DNA of 46,889 nucleotides. Origin: JAFGSZ01 sp964492185 (GTDB taxonomy: Bacteria > Bacteroidota > Bacteroidia > Bacteroidales > UBA10428). The notes below the pieces were generated by a model, which saw nothing but the letters and a program-made list of their open reading frames with translations, had not been told where the DNA came from and did no database searches. A program made the translations under genes and the position numbers. Of the stretch, positions 33,940-43,072 are shown in pieces. Position 1 is the stretch's first letter, and each line of letters opens with the position of its first letter. The stretch lies in NCBI GenBank assembly GCA_964492185.1, contig CAZBJH010000012.1:1-46889 (forward strand), written 5' to 3'.

Positions 33940-34710
33940 TTAACTTATCCTGAAAACTTCAAGCGCATTATTTGTTGTAATACCTGCTACGGTTTCTATC
34001 CCTACATTATGTATCTCCCCCACTCTTCTTGCTATATACAGCAGGTATGCACTTTCATTCCTTTTCCCCCTTTTAGGTACAGGTGCAAGATACGGAGAAT
34101 CCGTTTCCAAAACAATATGATTTAAATCAATATGCGCAACTACTTTATCAAGACCAGCATTTTTAAAAGTAACAATGCCGCCAATACCAATCTTAAATCC
34201 CAATTTAATAACCCGTTCGGCTTGCTCAACAGTACCGGTAAATGCATGAAAAATACCTTTAATACCCTGTCCTGCAAACTGATCAAGCACCGCGAATATT
34301 TCCTCAAATGATTCCCGGGCATGAATTACCACGGGTAAATTTTTTTTAAGAGCATAATCCACCTGAAGCCTGAAAGCTTCTGTCTGCTGTTCTTTATATT
34401 TATCCTCCCAATACAGATCAATACCTATTTCGCCAACACCATAATACTTATTCTTTTCTAACAATGAAAATACTTCCTGAAGATTATTCCTGAAATTTGC
34501 ATCCACGGAAGAAGGATGAAGACCCATTAACGGAATACAACAGTCAGGGTAGTCAGCTACCATAGAATGCAAACGGGCCGCCGAAGTAAGATCAATATTT
34601 GGCAGTACGATTCGCCCGACTCCGTTTGCAAGGGCATTTTCCATTACCATTTCCCTGTCTTCGTCAAAATCCGGCAAATACAAATGAGAATGAGTATCTA
34701 TCAGATCCAT
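33940..34710 (-). CDS. tatD: TatD family metal-dependent hydrolase (DNase)
   Basis: The 256-residue TIM-barrel metallohydrolase shows THSHLYLPDFDEDR at residues 6-19 (two metal His), VGEIGIDLYW, VIHAR, GIFHAFTG and LETDSPYLAPVPKRGKRN, all diagnostic of the TatD family. It is a predicted 3'-5' exonuclease or D-aminoacyl-tRNA-type hydrolase in the cytoplasm. It follows dprA by 44 bases, so both are probably co-transcribed. Confidence 0.92.
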   Translation of the reverse strand: MDLIDTHSHLYLPDFDEDREMVMENALANGVGRIVLPNIDLTSAARLHSMVADYPDCCIPLMGLHPSSVDANFRNNLQEVFSLLEKNKYYGVGEIGIDLYWEDKYKEQQTEAFRLQVDYALKKNLPVVIHARESFEEIFAVLDQFAGQGIKGIFHAFTGTVEQAERVIKLGFKIGIGGIVTFKNAGLDKVVAHIDLNHIVLETDSPYLAPVPKRGKRNESAYLLYIARRVGEIHNVGIETVAGITTNNALEVFRIS

Positions 34711-34754
34711 AATGCAACTAAATCATGGTTTGAAACTTCAAAAATACATGAAGT

Positions 34755-35864
34755 TCAGGATGTTTTATATATTTTCCCCGGTAAACATTTTACCAGTCCG
34801 TTAAATTCAAGGTTCAACAAAGTTGTGGAAACCATACTTACGGGAAGTTTACTTTCCATACATATCTGATCTACAGAAAGCTGTCTTTGCTGTTTCAGTA
34901 TCTCAAGAAGGAGGGATTCCTGATCAGACAGATCGTTAAATAAGGTTTTTTGTAATGCTTCGGGTTTTTCCTGTTCTGGTTCCCATCCCATGATGTACTC
35001 CAGATCTTTAATGTTTTCTATCAAGGCCGCCCTGTTGGTCTTAATGAGTTTATTACATCCTTCCGAGTACTTATCGGACGTCCTTCCGGGAAATGCAAAA
35101 ACATCACGATGATATGAACCCGCCATGTCTGCAGTGATAAGTGCTCCCCCTTTATTTGCCGATTCAACAACAATAGTAGCATCAGCCAGACCGGCAATTA
35201 TGCGGTTACGCTTAACAAAGTGTGGTGGTTCCGGTTTCTGGTTATGCGGAAATTCAGAAACTAATCCTCCCTGTTGTTCGATCTGTACTGCAATCCTTTT
35301 ATGCAAAGAGGGATATAAGAAAGAAAGTCCGTGACCTAATACCGCACCTGTTCGAAGATGATATTTCAATGCTGATTTATGTGCGCATATATCAATACCA
35401 TAAGCAAGTCCGCTAATGATCAAACAATCATGATCTCTTTCATAAATACCACGAATAAGCTCTTCACATTTTTCCCGGCCATATCCCGTAGCATTTCGCG
35501 TACCTACCACACTGATCACCTTCCTGTGATTGAGATTGATATTCCCCTTAACATAGATAGCCAGGGGAGCATCTTCACAATTTTTAAGCCGGAACGGGTA
35601 ATCCCCGTCAAGATAAAAATAAAAACTGATATTGTTTTTAAGTATATAATCCAGTTCCTTTTCAGCCTTCGGAAAAACATTCTTTGGTTTTATCAAAGCA
35701 GCCAGCTTTTGTCCAATGCCCGGAATTTTTTCAAGATTACCTTTTTTCTCCCTGAAAATTGCCTCATAACTACCCAGATATGAGATCATACGCCTGATTA
35801 ATACAGGCCCGGTATTTGGAATTATAGATACCGCAATTTTATGGATCAGATTATCATCAGGCAT
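34755..35864 (-). CDS. dprA: DNA processing protein DprA/Smf
   Basis: DprA loads RecA on incoming single-stranded DNA during transformation. The 369-residue protein has an N-terminal helix-hairpin-helix-like region (EKIPGIGQKLAALI at about 43-56) and the Rossmann-like core with SVVGTRNATGYG, ISGLAYGIDICAHKSAL, LSFLYPSLHK and NRIIAGLADATIVVESANKGGALITA. A C-terminal winged-helix (about 305-365) is present. Length and motifs are complete. It is between a small membrane protein gene and tatD. Confidence 0.93.
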   Translation of the reverse strand: MPDDNLIHKIAVSIIPNTGPVLIRRMISYLGSYEAIFREKKGNLEKIPGIGQKLAALIKPKNVFPKAEKELDYILKNNISFYFYLDGDYPFRLKNCEDAPLAIYVKGNINLNHRKVISVVGTRNATGYGREKCEELIRGIYERDHDCLIISGLAYGIDICAHKSALKYHLRTGAVLGHGLSFLYPSLHKRIAVQIEQQGGLVSEFPHNQKPEPPHFVKRNRIIAGLADATIVVESANKGGALITADMAGSYHRDVFAFPGRTSDKYSEGCNKLIKTNRAALIENIKDLEYIMGWEPEQEKPEALQKTLFNDLSDQESLLLEILKQQRQLSVDQICMESKLPVSMVSTTLLNLEFNGLVKCLPGKIYKTS

Positions 35865-35921
35865 TTTATTATTAATATTACCGTTAACACTCTCATGGAA
35901 GAAATCTGTTTTAAAAAGGAA

Positions 35922-36398
35922 TTATTTTACATACCGTTTCAGTGTATTTAACAACTTTTCTTTTTCCTGTTTACTCAAAGCAGTAATACTGACCGGAGGA
36001 TATTTAGCAATACCCTGTTTTGTTTTTCGGAAAAAGATGATCTTTTCTTTCATGCCATAAGCAGATTTGCTTATATCGTATTTTTCAAATTCGTTTTTGG
36101 GGATCTCTATTGAGGACTTCATGCGATTAAATATGCTAAGAGAAAAATAACGAAAAATTAGCTTATCCCCTTCATCGGTAAAAAAGATATAAAAAGGCTG
36201 TCGTATCATTTCAATAATAATATATCCGAAATAAATACCGATAAGCAAAATAATAAGCAATGTTTTATTTATACCCAGGATCTTTTCCTCATAATATCTT
36301 AAAAAAACGATAAGTATGATCAATGTAACAGAAACCACTGCCAGAATAAATCTTCTTAGCTGGATCTTAAATATTGTTCGCTTAATATCGAGTTGCAT
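35922..36398 (-). CDS. small two-helix membrane protein of unknown function
   Basis: The 158-residue protein has two adjacent membrane segments at about residues 14-28 and 42-62, followed by a roughly 90-residue soluble tail. The tail contains a beta-rich pattern (FYIFFTDEGDKLIFRYFSLSIFN...EIPKNEFEKYDISKS). The architecture resembles small membrane proteins with a PH-like domain, but no family motif is certain. It lies 57 bases upstream of dprA on the same strand. Confidence 0.55.
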   Translation of the reverse strand: MQLDIKRTIFKIQLRRFILAVVSVTLIILIVFLRYYEEKILGINKTLLIILLIGIYFGYIIIEMIRQPFYIFFTDEGDKLIFRYFSLSIFNRMKSSIEIPKNEFEKYDISKSAYGMKEKIIFFRKTKQGIAKYPPVSITALSKQEKEKLLNTLKRYVK

Positions 36399-36471
36399 AG
36401 TAAATCTTCATATGTATATAATATAATTAATGTTCTAGTTTACAAATTATTAATCCTTTAATCAATGCTCG

Positions 36472-36547
36472 TGGTATTTGTTACCTCGCAAATTAATAAT
36501 TTAATAAGGTGCTCGGTGAACCGACCGAAGGGAGCTCACGAATACCA
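36472..36547. other. structured element closed by a 10-bp stem
   Basis: TGGTATTTGT (36472-36481) pairs with ACGAATACCA (36538-36547) with one G-T pair. The enclosed 56 bases contain GGTGCTC / GAGCTCAC and CGGTGAACCG, which can also pair, in an otherwise AT-rich surrounding. The high local GC and nested pairing suggest a structured RNA or cruciform. Confidence 0.45.
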
Positions 36548-36573
36548 TATAAATTATTATTATTATTATGAGT

Positions 36574-36663
36574 AACCCTCATCCTTAATAATAAGCTCTA
36601 TGTAAATATTCATGTCCTTTTGTTTTTGTACTATTTAAATTAAATTACTTAAGGATGAGGGTT
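36574..36663. repeat. 15-bp perfect inverted repeat with 60-base spacer
   Basis: AACCCTCATCCTTAA (36574-36588) and TTAAGGATGAGGGTT (36649-36663) are perfect reverse complements flanking an AT-rich spacer. This could be a small insertion-like element, or the arms of an RNA hairpin together with the adjacent structured element. Confidence 0.65.
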
Positions 36664-36870
36664 TCATTTGAATTCCCTGTACACAAAAATAGTTTTATTC
36701 ATCCGATTTTACAGATCAAAATATTAAACTTTTTGAAAATAAATATTTTTCATCTTATTATGAATTTTTTTACTTTTTAACCATAACGTGCAGACTATAC
36801 GCTGAAAAATTATATTATCAATTCAAAATACCGGCTACAGTACTATATAACTCTTTTAAATGAACTTATT

Positions 36871-36900
36871 ACGGGTGAGGATCTCACAAAAACCCGTTTT
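36871..36900 (+). terminator. terminator-like hairpin with no upstream gene
   Basis: ACGGGT (36871-36876) pairs with ACCCGT (36892-36897), followed by a T run, with a small inner GAG / CTC pair. No plus-strand gene precedes it, so it may end a small RNA transcribed from the structured region at 36.47-36.66 kb, or be chance. Confidence 0.35.
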
Positions 36901-37075
36901 AACCTGATTATATGATATTTATGTGTTACAGAAAATAAATATGAGGCAATGGATGACATAAATATTGACATATAGCCTGAAACACCAAATTAATAATAAA
37001 AATAACCTTTTGTTTATATTGAACGTTTAAGCATGAACATAAACTAAAAACAATATTTATTTAATTCTACTTTTT

Positions 37076-37687
37076 ATGAAAAAAATCATTCTTTTACCTA
37101 TTATCGCCCTGTTGTGTTTCTCCGTTAATAATACAATGGCTCAAGGCGATCATTCAAACGCGCTTACCGTAAATGCAGGATTTAGCCTGGTTGGTAATAT
37201 TTTTAGCCTACCGGATGCAACAGGTGCTGGTGATATTGGTAGTTACTCAACTCCGGCATTTCAAATTGGTTATGATCATTTCATGATCGACTGGTTCTCC
37301 CTGGGAGCAGCAGTTTCTTTCCAGCAAATGGGAATAAAATATGAAAGTTACGTAGATACTGACGGAACCATTGTCGACGGGGAATTGAAAATTATACGAA
37401 TGAATTTTGCAGCCCGTGCACTCTTTCATTATGTCAACAGGGACCGTCTGGATCTTTTCTCAGGCCTCAGGCTTGGATTCACAAACTGGAATATAAGTGA
37501 AGATTTTACAACAAATGACGGATCTTATGATTATGGTGATGTATTTAATTTTAGCGGAACCAATTTCTCCCCACAGGTAATATTGTTTGGTGTAAGGGGA
37601 TACTTTACCGATAACTTTGGTGCGAATATGGAATTATGTGCAGGTGCACCTTATTATTTCTCATTAGGTTTGAATTACAAGTTTTAG
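37076..37687 (+). CDS. outer membrane beta-barrel protein
   Basis: The 203-residue protein starts with a clear signal peptide (MKKIILLPIIALLCFSVNNTMA, cleavage before QGDHSN). It continues with alternating hydrophobic/polar strands such as GYDHFMIDWFSLGAAVSFQQMGIKYES and RMNFAARALFHYVNRDRLDLFSGLRLG, ending in the terminal aromatic F of YFSLGLNYKF as expected for BAM-assembled barrels. It fits the eight-stranded OmpW/opacity-like (beta_barrel-type) families of Bacteroidota. The gene is single, with its own terminator. Confidence 0.85.
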   Translation: MKKIILLPIIALLCFSVNNTMAQGDHSNALTVNAGFSLVGNIFSLPDATGAGDIGSYSTPAFQIGYDHFMIDWFSLGAAVSFQQMGIKYESYVDTDGTIVDGELKIIRMNFAARALFHYVNRDRLDLFSGLRLGFTNWNISEDFTTNDGSYDYGDVFNFSGTNFSPQVILFGVRGYFTDNFGANMELCAGAPYYFSLGLNYKF

Positions 37688-37729
37688 CCTGCATTACAAA
37701 TCAGGTTAAATGTTATTGCCAATGTTTTA

Positions 37730-37759
37730 AACTCCCGGAAAATTACCGGGAGTTTTTTT
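37730..37759 (+). terminator. intrinsic terminator after the beta-barrel gene
   Basis: A 9-bp perfect stem AACTCCCGG / CCGGGAGTT with a 7-base loop is followed by a run of seven T. It sits 43 bases after the stop. The tadA gene ends just beyond on the other strand (37767). Confidence 0.9.
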
Positions 37760-37766
37760 GTTGTTA

Positions 37767-38213
37767 TTATCTTTTCCCCCTGAAAAATTTTTTGATCAAT
37801 TCGCCGCACTCATCCTGGAATACACCTGAAACAACTTCAGTTTTAGGATGTAAAACCGGCTGAAGAAAACGGGTATAACCTCTTTCAGGGTCGGAAGCAC
37901 CATATACAACTTTGGATATCTGTGACCAGAACAATGCACCTGCACACATCAAACAGGGCTCAAGACTTACATACAGGATACAATCATTTAAATACTTTCC
38001 CCCCAGCGTATTCGCTGCAGCTGTAATGGCCTGCATTTCAGCATGTGCAGTAACGTCGTTTAGAGTTTCTGTAAGATTATGTGCACGTGCAATAATACGA
38101 TCAGAGTTAACTATCACAGCTCCTACCGGGATCTCATCCTTGTCAAAAGCTATATAAGCTTCATCAAGTGCCTTTCTCATAAAGTATTCATCGGTATAAA
38201 CCAGGGAATCCAT
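37767..38213 (-). CDS. tadA: tRNA-specific adenosine deaminase
   Basis: The 148-residue cytidine-deaminase-fold protein carries the zinc motif AHAEMQAI (His and Glu proton shuttle) and LEPCLMCAGAL. It belongs to the TadA family, which deaminates A34 of tRNA-Arg(ACG) to inosine. Length is normal. Convergent with the beta-barrel gene across a shared terminator region. Confidence 0.92.
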   Translation of the reverse strand: MDSLVYTDEYFMRKALDEAYIAFDKDEIPVGAVIVNSDRIIARAHNLTETLNDVTAHAEMQAITAAANTLGGKYLNDCILYVSLEPCLMCAGALFWSQISKVVYGASDPERGYTRFLQPVLHPKTEVVSGVFQDECGELIKKFFRGKR

Positions 38214-38267
38214 ATTTTACCAGCTTAAAAAACCAACCTGTATTATTAATGTAAAATTTAATTTTTA

Positions 38268-38308
38268 CTAACCTTTAGCCAGGTCAAGCCAAATAATGCG
38301 AGCTAAAT
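38268..38308. repeat. family-4 short hairpin repeat, copy 3
   Basis: CTAACCTTTAGCCAGGTCAA followed by GCCAAATAATGCGAGCTAAAT. The arms TTTAGC / GCTAAA pair over 6 bp. Confidence 0.55.
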
Positions 38309-38418
38309 TACAAAATAAGTAGTAATGACAAATACCACATTATATCTGTTTTGAAATATGTAGTTAACAATATTATATATTGTCTCCATTCTTCGGAAAT
38401 TATTCATTGCCGTATATT

Positions 38419-38585
38419 TAGAGTCCGTCTATAAAGTAGTCAAAATGTCGAATTGGCCATGTGTCTGTTCAGAAAGATTCATTTGCAAGGCTTGCGCAGT
38501 CCGAAAATGCGGAGTTTACCTGTAGTAAATGAGCAATTTTCGTACAAGCGTAACGCAGCAAATGGGACTTTATGGACAGACACTA
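38419..38585 (+). repeat. family-1 palindromic element, copy E
   Basis: Full copy between the divergent genes tadA and aspS, ending about 100 bases before the aspS start. It begins TAGAGTCCGTCTATAAAG and ends GGACAGACACTA. The middle stem is GTCCGAAAATG / AATTTTCGTAC and the apex TTTAC-CTGTA-GTAAA. The aspS promoter must lie in or beyond its right end; TATATTTT (38654-38661) is a candidate -7 box. Confidence 0.8.
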
Positions 38586-38685
38586 TTTAATCAAATAATT
38601 CCCGATTGTTAATTAGTAACATTTCCGCTTTCTGTATTTATTTCCATTTTCTTTATATTTTCGCGGTTAATAAAGAAGAAACACT

Positions 38686-40440
38686 ATGTACAGAACACAT
38701 ACATGCGGTGAATTACGTATTGAACATGTTGGTAAACAGGTAACATTATGCGGCTGGGTTCAGCGATCGAGGGATCTGGGCGGGATGACATTTATTGATC
38801 TACGTGATCGTTATGGAATCACTCAGCTGGCATTTAATATGGATACTGATGCCGTATTATGCAAAACAGCCCGAAAGTTCGGGCGCGAATATGTTATCCA
38901 GATCACAGGTAAAGTGAAAGAACGAAGTAATAAAAACAATAAACTACCGACCGGTGATATTGAAATTATCGCAGAATCAGTTAAAATCCTTAATAAATCG
39001 AAGGTCCCTCCTTTTACCATAGAAGATAATACTGACGGAGGTGATGAACTGCGAATGCAATACCGTTATCTTGATCTGAGGAGAAAAATAATAAGCCAAA
39101 ACATTGAATTACGCCATCAAATGGCACAGGAAGTACGAAAGTACATGAGCAGTACCGGTTTTCTGGAAGTGGAAACACCTGTACTGATCAAATCAACCCC
39201 TGAAGGAGCACGTGATTTTATTGTCCCCTCACGAATGAATCCCGGGCAGTTTTATGCACTGCCACAGTCCCCGCAAACATTTAAGCAACTACTTATGGTA
39301 GCCGGGTATGATAAATATTTTCAGATCGTCAGATGTTTCAGGGACGAAGATCTGAGGGCTGACAGGCAGCCTGAATTCACACAAATTGACTGCGAAATGT
39401 CATTTGTTGAACAACATGATGTTCTTGACACTTTTGAAGGACTGGCAAAACATCTTTTCCGCAGTATAAAAAATATTGACATAAATGATAAATTTCCGCG
39501 GATACCTTATGATGAAGCTATTAACTGCTATGGGACAGACAAACCCGACATACGGTTTGATATGAAGATCAGCGAGCTGACAGAGCTGGTGAAAGGCAGG
39601 GATTTCAGAGTTTTCGACAATGCAGATTACACCGGGGGTATCTGTGTTCGGGGATGTGCCGGTTACAGTCGTAAGCAGTTGGATGATCTGACAAACTATG
39701 TAACCAGGCCCCAGATCGGCGCGAAGGGTCTGGTATGGATCAAATACAATGAAGACGGATCCTTCAGATCGACTATCGATAAGTTTTATAAGTCTGATGA
39801 CATGTCGGGCTGGGCCTCCCGGTTAGGTGCTGCCCCCGGTGACCTGATCCTTATTATAGCCGGTGAAAAAAACACTTCGGTAAATGCCCTGGGACAACTT
39901 CGCCTGGAAATGGGTAACCGACTGGGATTACGCGATAAAAACGAGTTTAAACCATTATACGTGATCGATTTTCCTTTGCTGGAATGGGACGAGGAAACAC
40001 AACGCTACTATGCCATGCATCATCCTTTTACCTCACCAAAAAAAGAGGATATCCCATTGCTGGAATCAGATCCGGGAAGCGTAAGGGCAAATGCTTACGA
40101 TATGGTTATTAACGGAGTGGAAATCGGAGGAGGTTCCATTCGTATTCATGATGAATCCCTTCAGAAAAAAATGTTCAAAACCCTGGGATTTACAGATGAA
40201 GAAGCCAATGCACAGTTCGGTTTCCTGATGCATGCTTTTCATTATGGTGCACCGCCTCACGGTGGTATTGCCTTTGGATTCGACCGCTGGGTATCCCTGT
40301 TTGCAGGTCTTGATTCAATTCGTGATGTAATAGCTTTTCCGAAAAACAATGCCGGCCGTGATGTAATGGTCAACTCACCATCCGCTGTTTCAGAAGAACA
40401 ACTGAAAGAACTGTCACTGAAAATTTCATTTGAAAAATAG
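38686..40440 (+). CDS. aspS: aspartyl-tRNA synthetase
   Basis: The 584-residue class II synthetase has an N-terminal OB-fold anticodon-binding domain (GWVQRSRDLGGMTFIDLRDRYG). Class II motif 2 is in RCFRDEDLRADRQPEFTQID, a bacterial insertion domain (GAD-like) is at about 285-420, and motif 3 is GIAFGFDRWVSLFAG near residue 530. Length and domain order match the bacterial AspRS. Confidence 0.95.
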   Translation: MYRTHTCGELRIEHVGKQVTLCGWVQRSRDLGGMTFIDLRDRYGITQLAFNMDTDAVLCKTARKFGREYVIQITGKVKERSNKNNKLPTGDIEIIAESVKILNKSKVPPFTIEDNTDGGDELRMQYRYLDLRRKIISQNIELRHQMAQEVRKYMSSTGFLEVETPVLIKSTPEGARDFIVPSRMNPGQFYALPQSPQTFKQLLMVAGYDKYFQIVRCFRDEDLRADRQPEFTQIDCEMSFVEQHDVLDTFEGLAKHLFRSIKNIDINDKFPRIPYDEAINCYGTDKPDIRFDMKISELTELVKGRDFRVFDNADYTGGICVRGCAGYSRKQLDDLTNYVTRPQIGAKGLVWIKYNEDGSFRSTIDKFYKSDDMSGWASRLGAAPGDLILIIAGEKNTSVNALGQLRLEMGNRLGLRDKNEFKPLYVIDFPLLEWDEETQRYYAMHHPFTSPKKEDIPLLESDPGSVRANAYDMVINGVEIGGGSIRIHDESLQKKMFKTLGFTDEEANAQFGFLMHAFHYGAPPHGGIAFGFDRWVSLFAGLDSIRDVIAFPKNNAGRDVMVNSPSAVSEEQLKELSLKISFEK

Positions 40441-40453
40441 AATATCCTCTTTC

Positions 40454-41029
40454 ATGAAAAAGATCAAACTGGGGGCCTAATCCTTATATTTATCCCATGC
40501 CAACAGTTATTGTCGGTACTCATGTTGACGATAAACCCACCTTTATTACCATATCATATCGCGGCATTGTGCATCATGTCCCTCCAATGGTTTCAATTAC
40601 TTTAATAAATTCACATTATACAACTGAAGGTATAAAAGCTAATAAAGCCTTCAGTATCAATATCCCCAATACACGAATGTTGAAAATAACTGATTTTATC
40701 GGTATGAATTCAGGAAAATCATATGATAAATCGGGGCTCTTTGATATTTTTTACGGCAAGCTTAAAACCGCTCCGATGATAACGGAAACACCCCTGAACC
40801 TGGAATGTAAACTTATTAAAACAATAAATCTGGATGGCTCATCTGAAGTGTTTATAAGCGAGATTATCGAATCATACTCTGAAAAACCTTACCTGAAAAA
40901 AAGAAACCATACATTAAAAAGCTCGATCCCCTGATCTTTTCCATTAATACGAACACTTATTATAAAGTTGGAAAAAAAATCGGCCCTGCATGGAGATCCG
41001 GATTAAGATTCAAAAGGAAGAAATCATGA
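40454..41029 (+). pseudogene. flavin reductase family gene with two homopolymer frameshifts
   Basis: The conserved middle is open from 40497 (MPTVIVGTHVDDKPTF, 145 residues) and matches FMN-binding flavin reductase-like proteins, but both ends lie in other frames. Upstream, ATG at 40454 encodes MKKIKLG and runs into a stop after the G5 run at 40471-40475; removing one G yields LGPNPYIYPMPTVIVG, the normal N-terminus. Downstream, after the A7 run at 40896-40902, the open frame turns to KRNHTLKSSIP. The -1 frame instead gives KPYIKKLDPLIFS and ends at 41029, directly abutting lepA. With one base removed and one added the gene would encode about 191 residues, the usual family size. This is either a recent pseudogene or homopolymer sequencing error; the net shift is zero. 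Confidence 0.8.
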
Positions 41030-42817
41030 TCAATCCAGCTTTAACACAGCCATAAAAGCTGATTGCGGCACTTCAACATTGCCTACCTGGCGCATGCGTT
41101 TCTTACCTTTCTTTTGTTTTTCCAGAAGCTTACGTTTACGGGTTATATCACCTCCGTAACATTTTGCTGTAACATCCTTACGTACGGCCTTAACTGTTTC
41201 GCGGGCAATGATCTTTGACCCTATTGCTGCCTGAATGGCAATATCAAACTGCTGGCGGGGGATAAGCTCTTTCAGTCTCACACATATTCTGCGCCCGAAA
41301 GAATAGGCATGATCCCTGTGGATAAGCGCCGAAAGTGCATCAACCATTTCGCCGTTTAACAAAATATCAAGCCGCACAAGTGATGCTGATTTGTATCCGG
41401 TGGTATAGTAATCAAAAGATGCATATCCTTTTGAAATACTCTTCAGTTTATCATAAAAATCGAACACGATCTCGGCAAGAGGCATATCAAAAGTGAGCTC
41501 AATACGATTGCTTGTAAGATAAAGCTGGTTTTTTAGTATGCCCCGTTTATCAATACATAATTTCATTATCGGTCCCACAAATTCCTCCTGACATATAATC
41601 TGTGCTTTGATATATGGTTCTTCGATATAATCAAGGTAGTTCGGGTCAGGCAAACCTGAAGGATTATGTACTTCTATTATCTCACCTTTGGTCGTATATA
41701 CATTATAAGAAACATTGGGAACGGTAGTAACCACATCCATATTAAATTCCCTGTCAAGCCGTTCCTGAACAATTTCCATGTGCAGCATTCCAAGGAATCC
41801 GCAACGAAAACCAAATCCCAGGGCCGCGGATGATTCGGGAACGAAGGTGAGTGATGCGTCATTCAATTGTAATTTTTCAATTGATGCCCGTAACTCTTCA
41901 TAATCGTCCGCATCAACAGGGTATATCCCTGCAAAAACCATAGGCTTCACTTCTTTAAAACCGGCAATGGCTTTCTCACATGGCCTTTCGACATGTGTTA
42001 TGGTATCTCCTACTTTTACTTCTTTTGCCGATTTCACACCTGAAATAATATAACCTACATCACCTGCACTCAACTCATCGCGTGGCTCCATGGTAAATTT
42101 AAGAACACCTATCTCATCCGCCTCATATTCATGGCCGGTTGCAACAAATTTTACGCGATCACCTGTACGTATCCTGCCGTTCATAATTTTAAAGTACGCA
42201 AATATCCCCCGAAATGAATTAAATACCGAATCAAAGATCAGTGCCTGCAGAGGCGCTTCCGGATTACCTTCAGGCGGAGGAATGCGATGGATAATGGCAT
42301 CGAGTATTTCATCAGTGCCTGCTCCTGTTTTTCCTGAAGCTTCAATGATATCCTCACGCTTACAACCAATCAGATCGATAATCTGATCTTTCACCTCATC
42401 AGGCATAGCACTTTGCATATCCATTTTATTCAATACCGGGATGATCTCCAGATTATGATCAATGGCCTGGTACAGGTTAGAAATGGTTTGCGCCTGTATT
42501 CCCTGGGTTGCATCTACAATCAACAATGCACCCTCACAGGCAGCTATTGAACGTGAAACCTCGTAAGAAAAATCAACATGACCCGGCGTGTCGATAAGAT
42601 TGAAATAATAAGGAGATCCATTATGCAAATACTTCATTTGTATAGCATGGCTCTTGATCGTTATTCCCCTCTCCCGTTCAAGGTCCATATTGTCGAGTAC
42701 CTGATCCTTAAAATCCCGGTCGGTCAGTGTAGCTGTTTTAAGCAATAATCTGTCGGCCAGGGTACTTTTACCGTGATCAATATGTGCTATAATACAAAAA
42801 TTCCGAATATTTTCCAT
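41030..42817 (-). CDS. lepA: elongation factor 4 (LepA)
   Basis: The 595-residue GTPase has G1 AHIDHGKST, G2/switch ERERGITIKS, G3 DTPGH and G4 NKMD, followed by EF-G-like domains II, III and V and the LepA-specific C-terminal domain (KAVRKDVTAKCYGGDITRKRKLLEKQKKGKKRM). LepA acts on ribosomes in initiation or under ionic stress. It is a single gene, convergent with the flavin reductase gene. Confidence 0.96.
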   Translation of the reverse strand: MENIRNFCIIAHIDHGKSTLADRLLLKTATLTDRDFKDQVLDNMDLERERGITIKSHAIQMKYLHNGSPYYFNLIDTPGHVDFSYEVSRSIAACEGALLIVDATQGIQAQTISNLYQAIDHNLEIIPVLNKMDMQSAMPDEVKDQIIDLIGCKREDIIEASGKTGAGTDEILDAIIHRIPPPEGNPEAPLQALIFDSVFNSFRGIFAYFKIMNGRIRTGDRVKFVATGHEYEADEIGVLKFTMEPRDELSAGDVGYIISGVKSAKEVKVGDTITHVERPCEKAIAGFKEVKPMVFAGIYPVDADDYEELRASIEKLQLNDASLTFVPESSAALGFGFRCGFLGMLHMEIVQERLDREFNMDVVTTVPNVSYNVYTTKGEIIEVHNPSGLPDPNYLDYIEEPYIKAQIICQEEFVGPIMKLCIDKRGILKNQLYLTSNRIELTFDMPLAEIVFDFYDKLKSISKGYASFDYYTTGYKSASLVRLDILLNGEMVDALSALIHRDHAYSFGRRICVRLKELIPRQQFDIAIQAAIGSKIIARETVKAVRKDVTAKCYGGDITRKRKLLEKQKKGKKRMRQVGNVEVPQSAFMAVLKLD

Positions 42818-42836
42818 TCCTTGTAATTTGCGTGAA

Positions 42837-42844
42837 CAAAGATA
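42837..42844 (-). promoter_or_regulatory. candidate -7 box for lepA
   Basis: TATCTTTG on the minus strand fits TAnnTTTG and lies 19 bases before the lepA start. No well-spaced TTTG is visible upstream. Confidence 0.4.
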
Positions 42845-42978
42845 TTTAAATCAAAAGAAAATTATACTTAATTTGACAACAGTATATTATATTTTCCATT
42901 ATGGCCATAAAGCCGGCATCCGAAGTCTTAAGTTAAACAACCCTTTATCCTGCATTATATATAATACAAGTTATATAA

Positions 42979-43017
42979 GTTTATTGACAAACTCCATTTA
43001 GAGTCCGTCAATAAAGT
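42979..43017. repeat. head-to-head family-1 termini forming a dyad
   Basis: TTTATTGACAAACTCC, a 4-base spacer, then GAGTCCGTCAATAAA. The two inverted termini face each other with near-perfect complementarity and form a palindrome of about 38 bases at the left edge of truncated copy F. Confidence 0.6.
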
Positions 43018-43060
43018 TGTCAAAATGTTTAACGGTCATGTGTCTGTTCAGAAAGGTTCA
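42999..43060 (+). repeat. family-1 element, copy F, truncated
   Basis: The left part of the element (TAGAGTCCGTCAATAAAG to GTCTGTTCAGAAAGGTTCA) is present. The core and right half are missing and replaced by AT-rich DNA and the end of a family-4 hairpin. Confidence 0.7.
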
Positions 43061-43072
43061 TTATTTTTTATA

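Larger units (their letters stand above)
36399..37075. other. repeat- and hairpin-rich intergenic region
   Basis: About 680 bases between divergent genes with no supported coding sequence. It holds two inverted-repeat structures (36472-36547 and 36574-36663) and a terminator-like hairpin (36871-36900), listed separately. The rest is AT-rich. A non-coding RNA is possible. Confidence 0.5.

Noticed and set aside
40893..40906. Programmed -1 frameshifting at the A7-G run in the flavin reductase gene
   Set aside because: The phase does not match the classical A-AAA-AAG site and the upstream G-run shift is unexplained by it; error or pseudogenisation is simpler.
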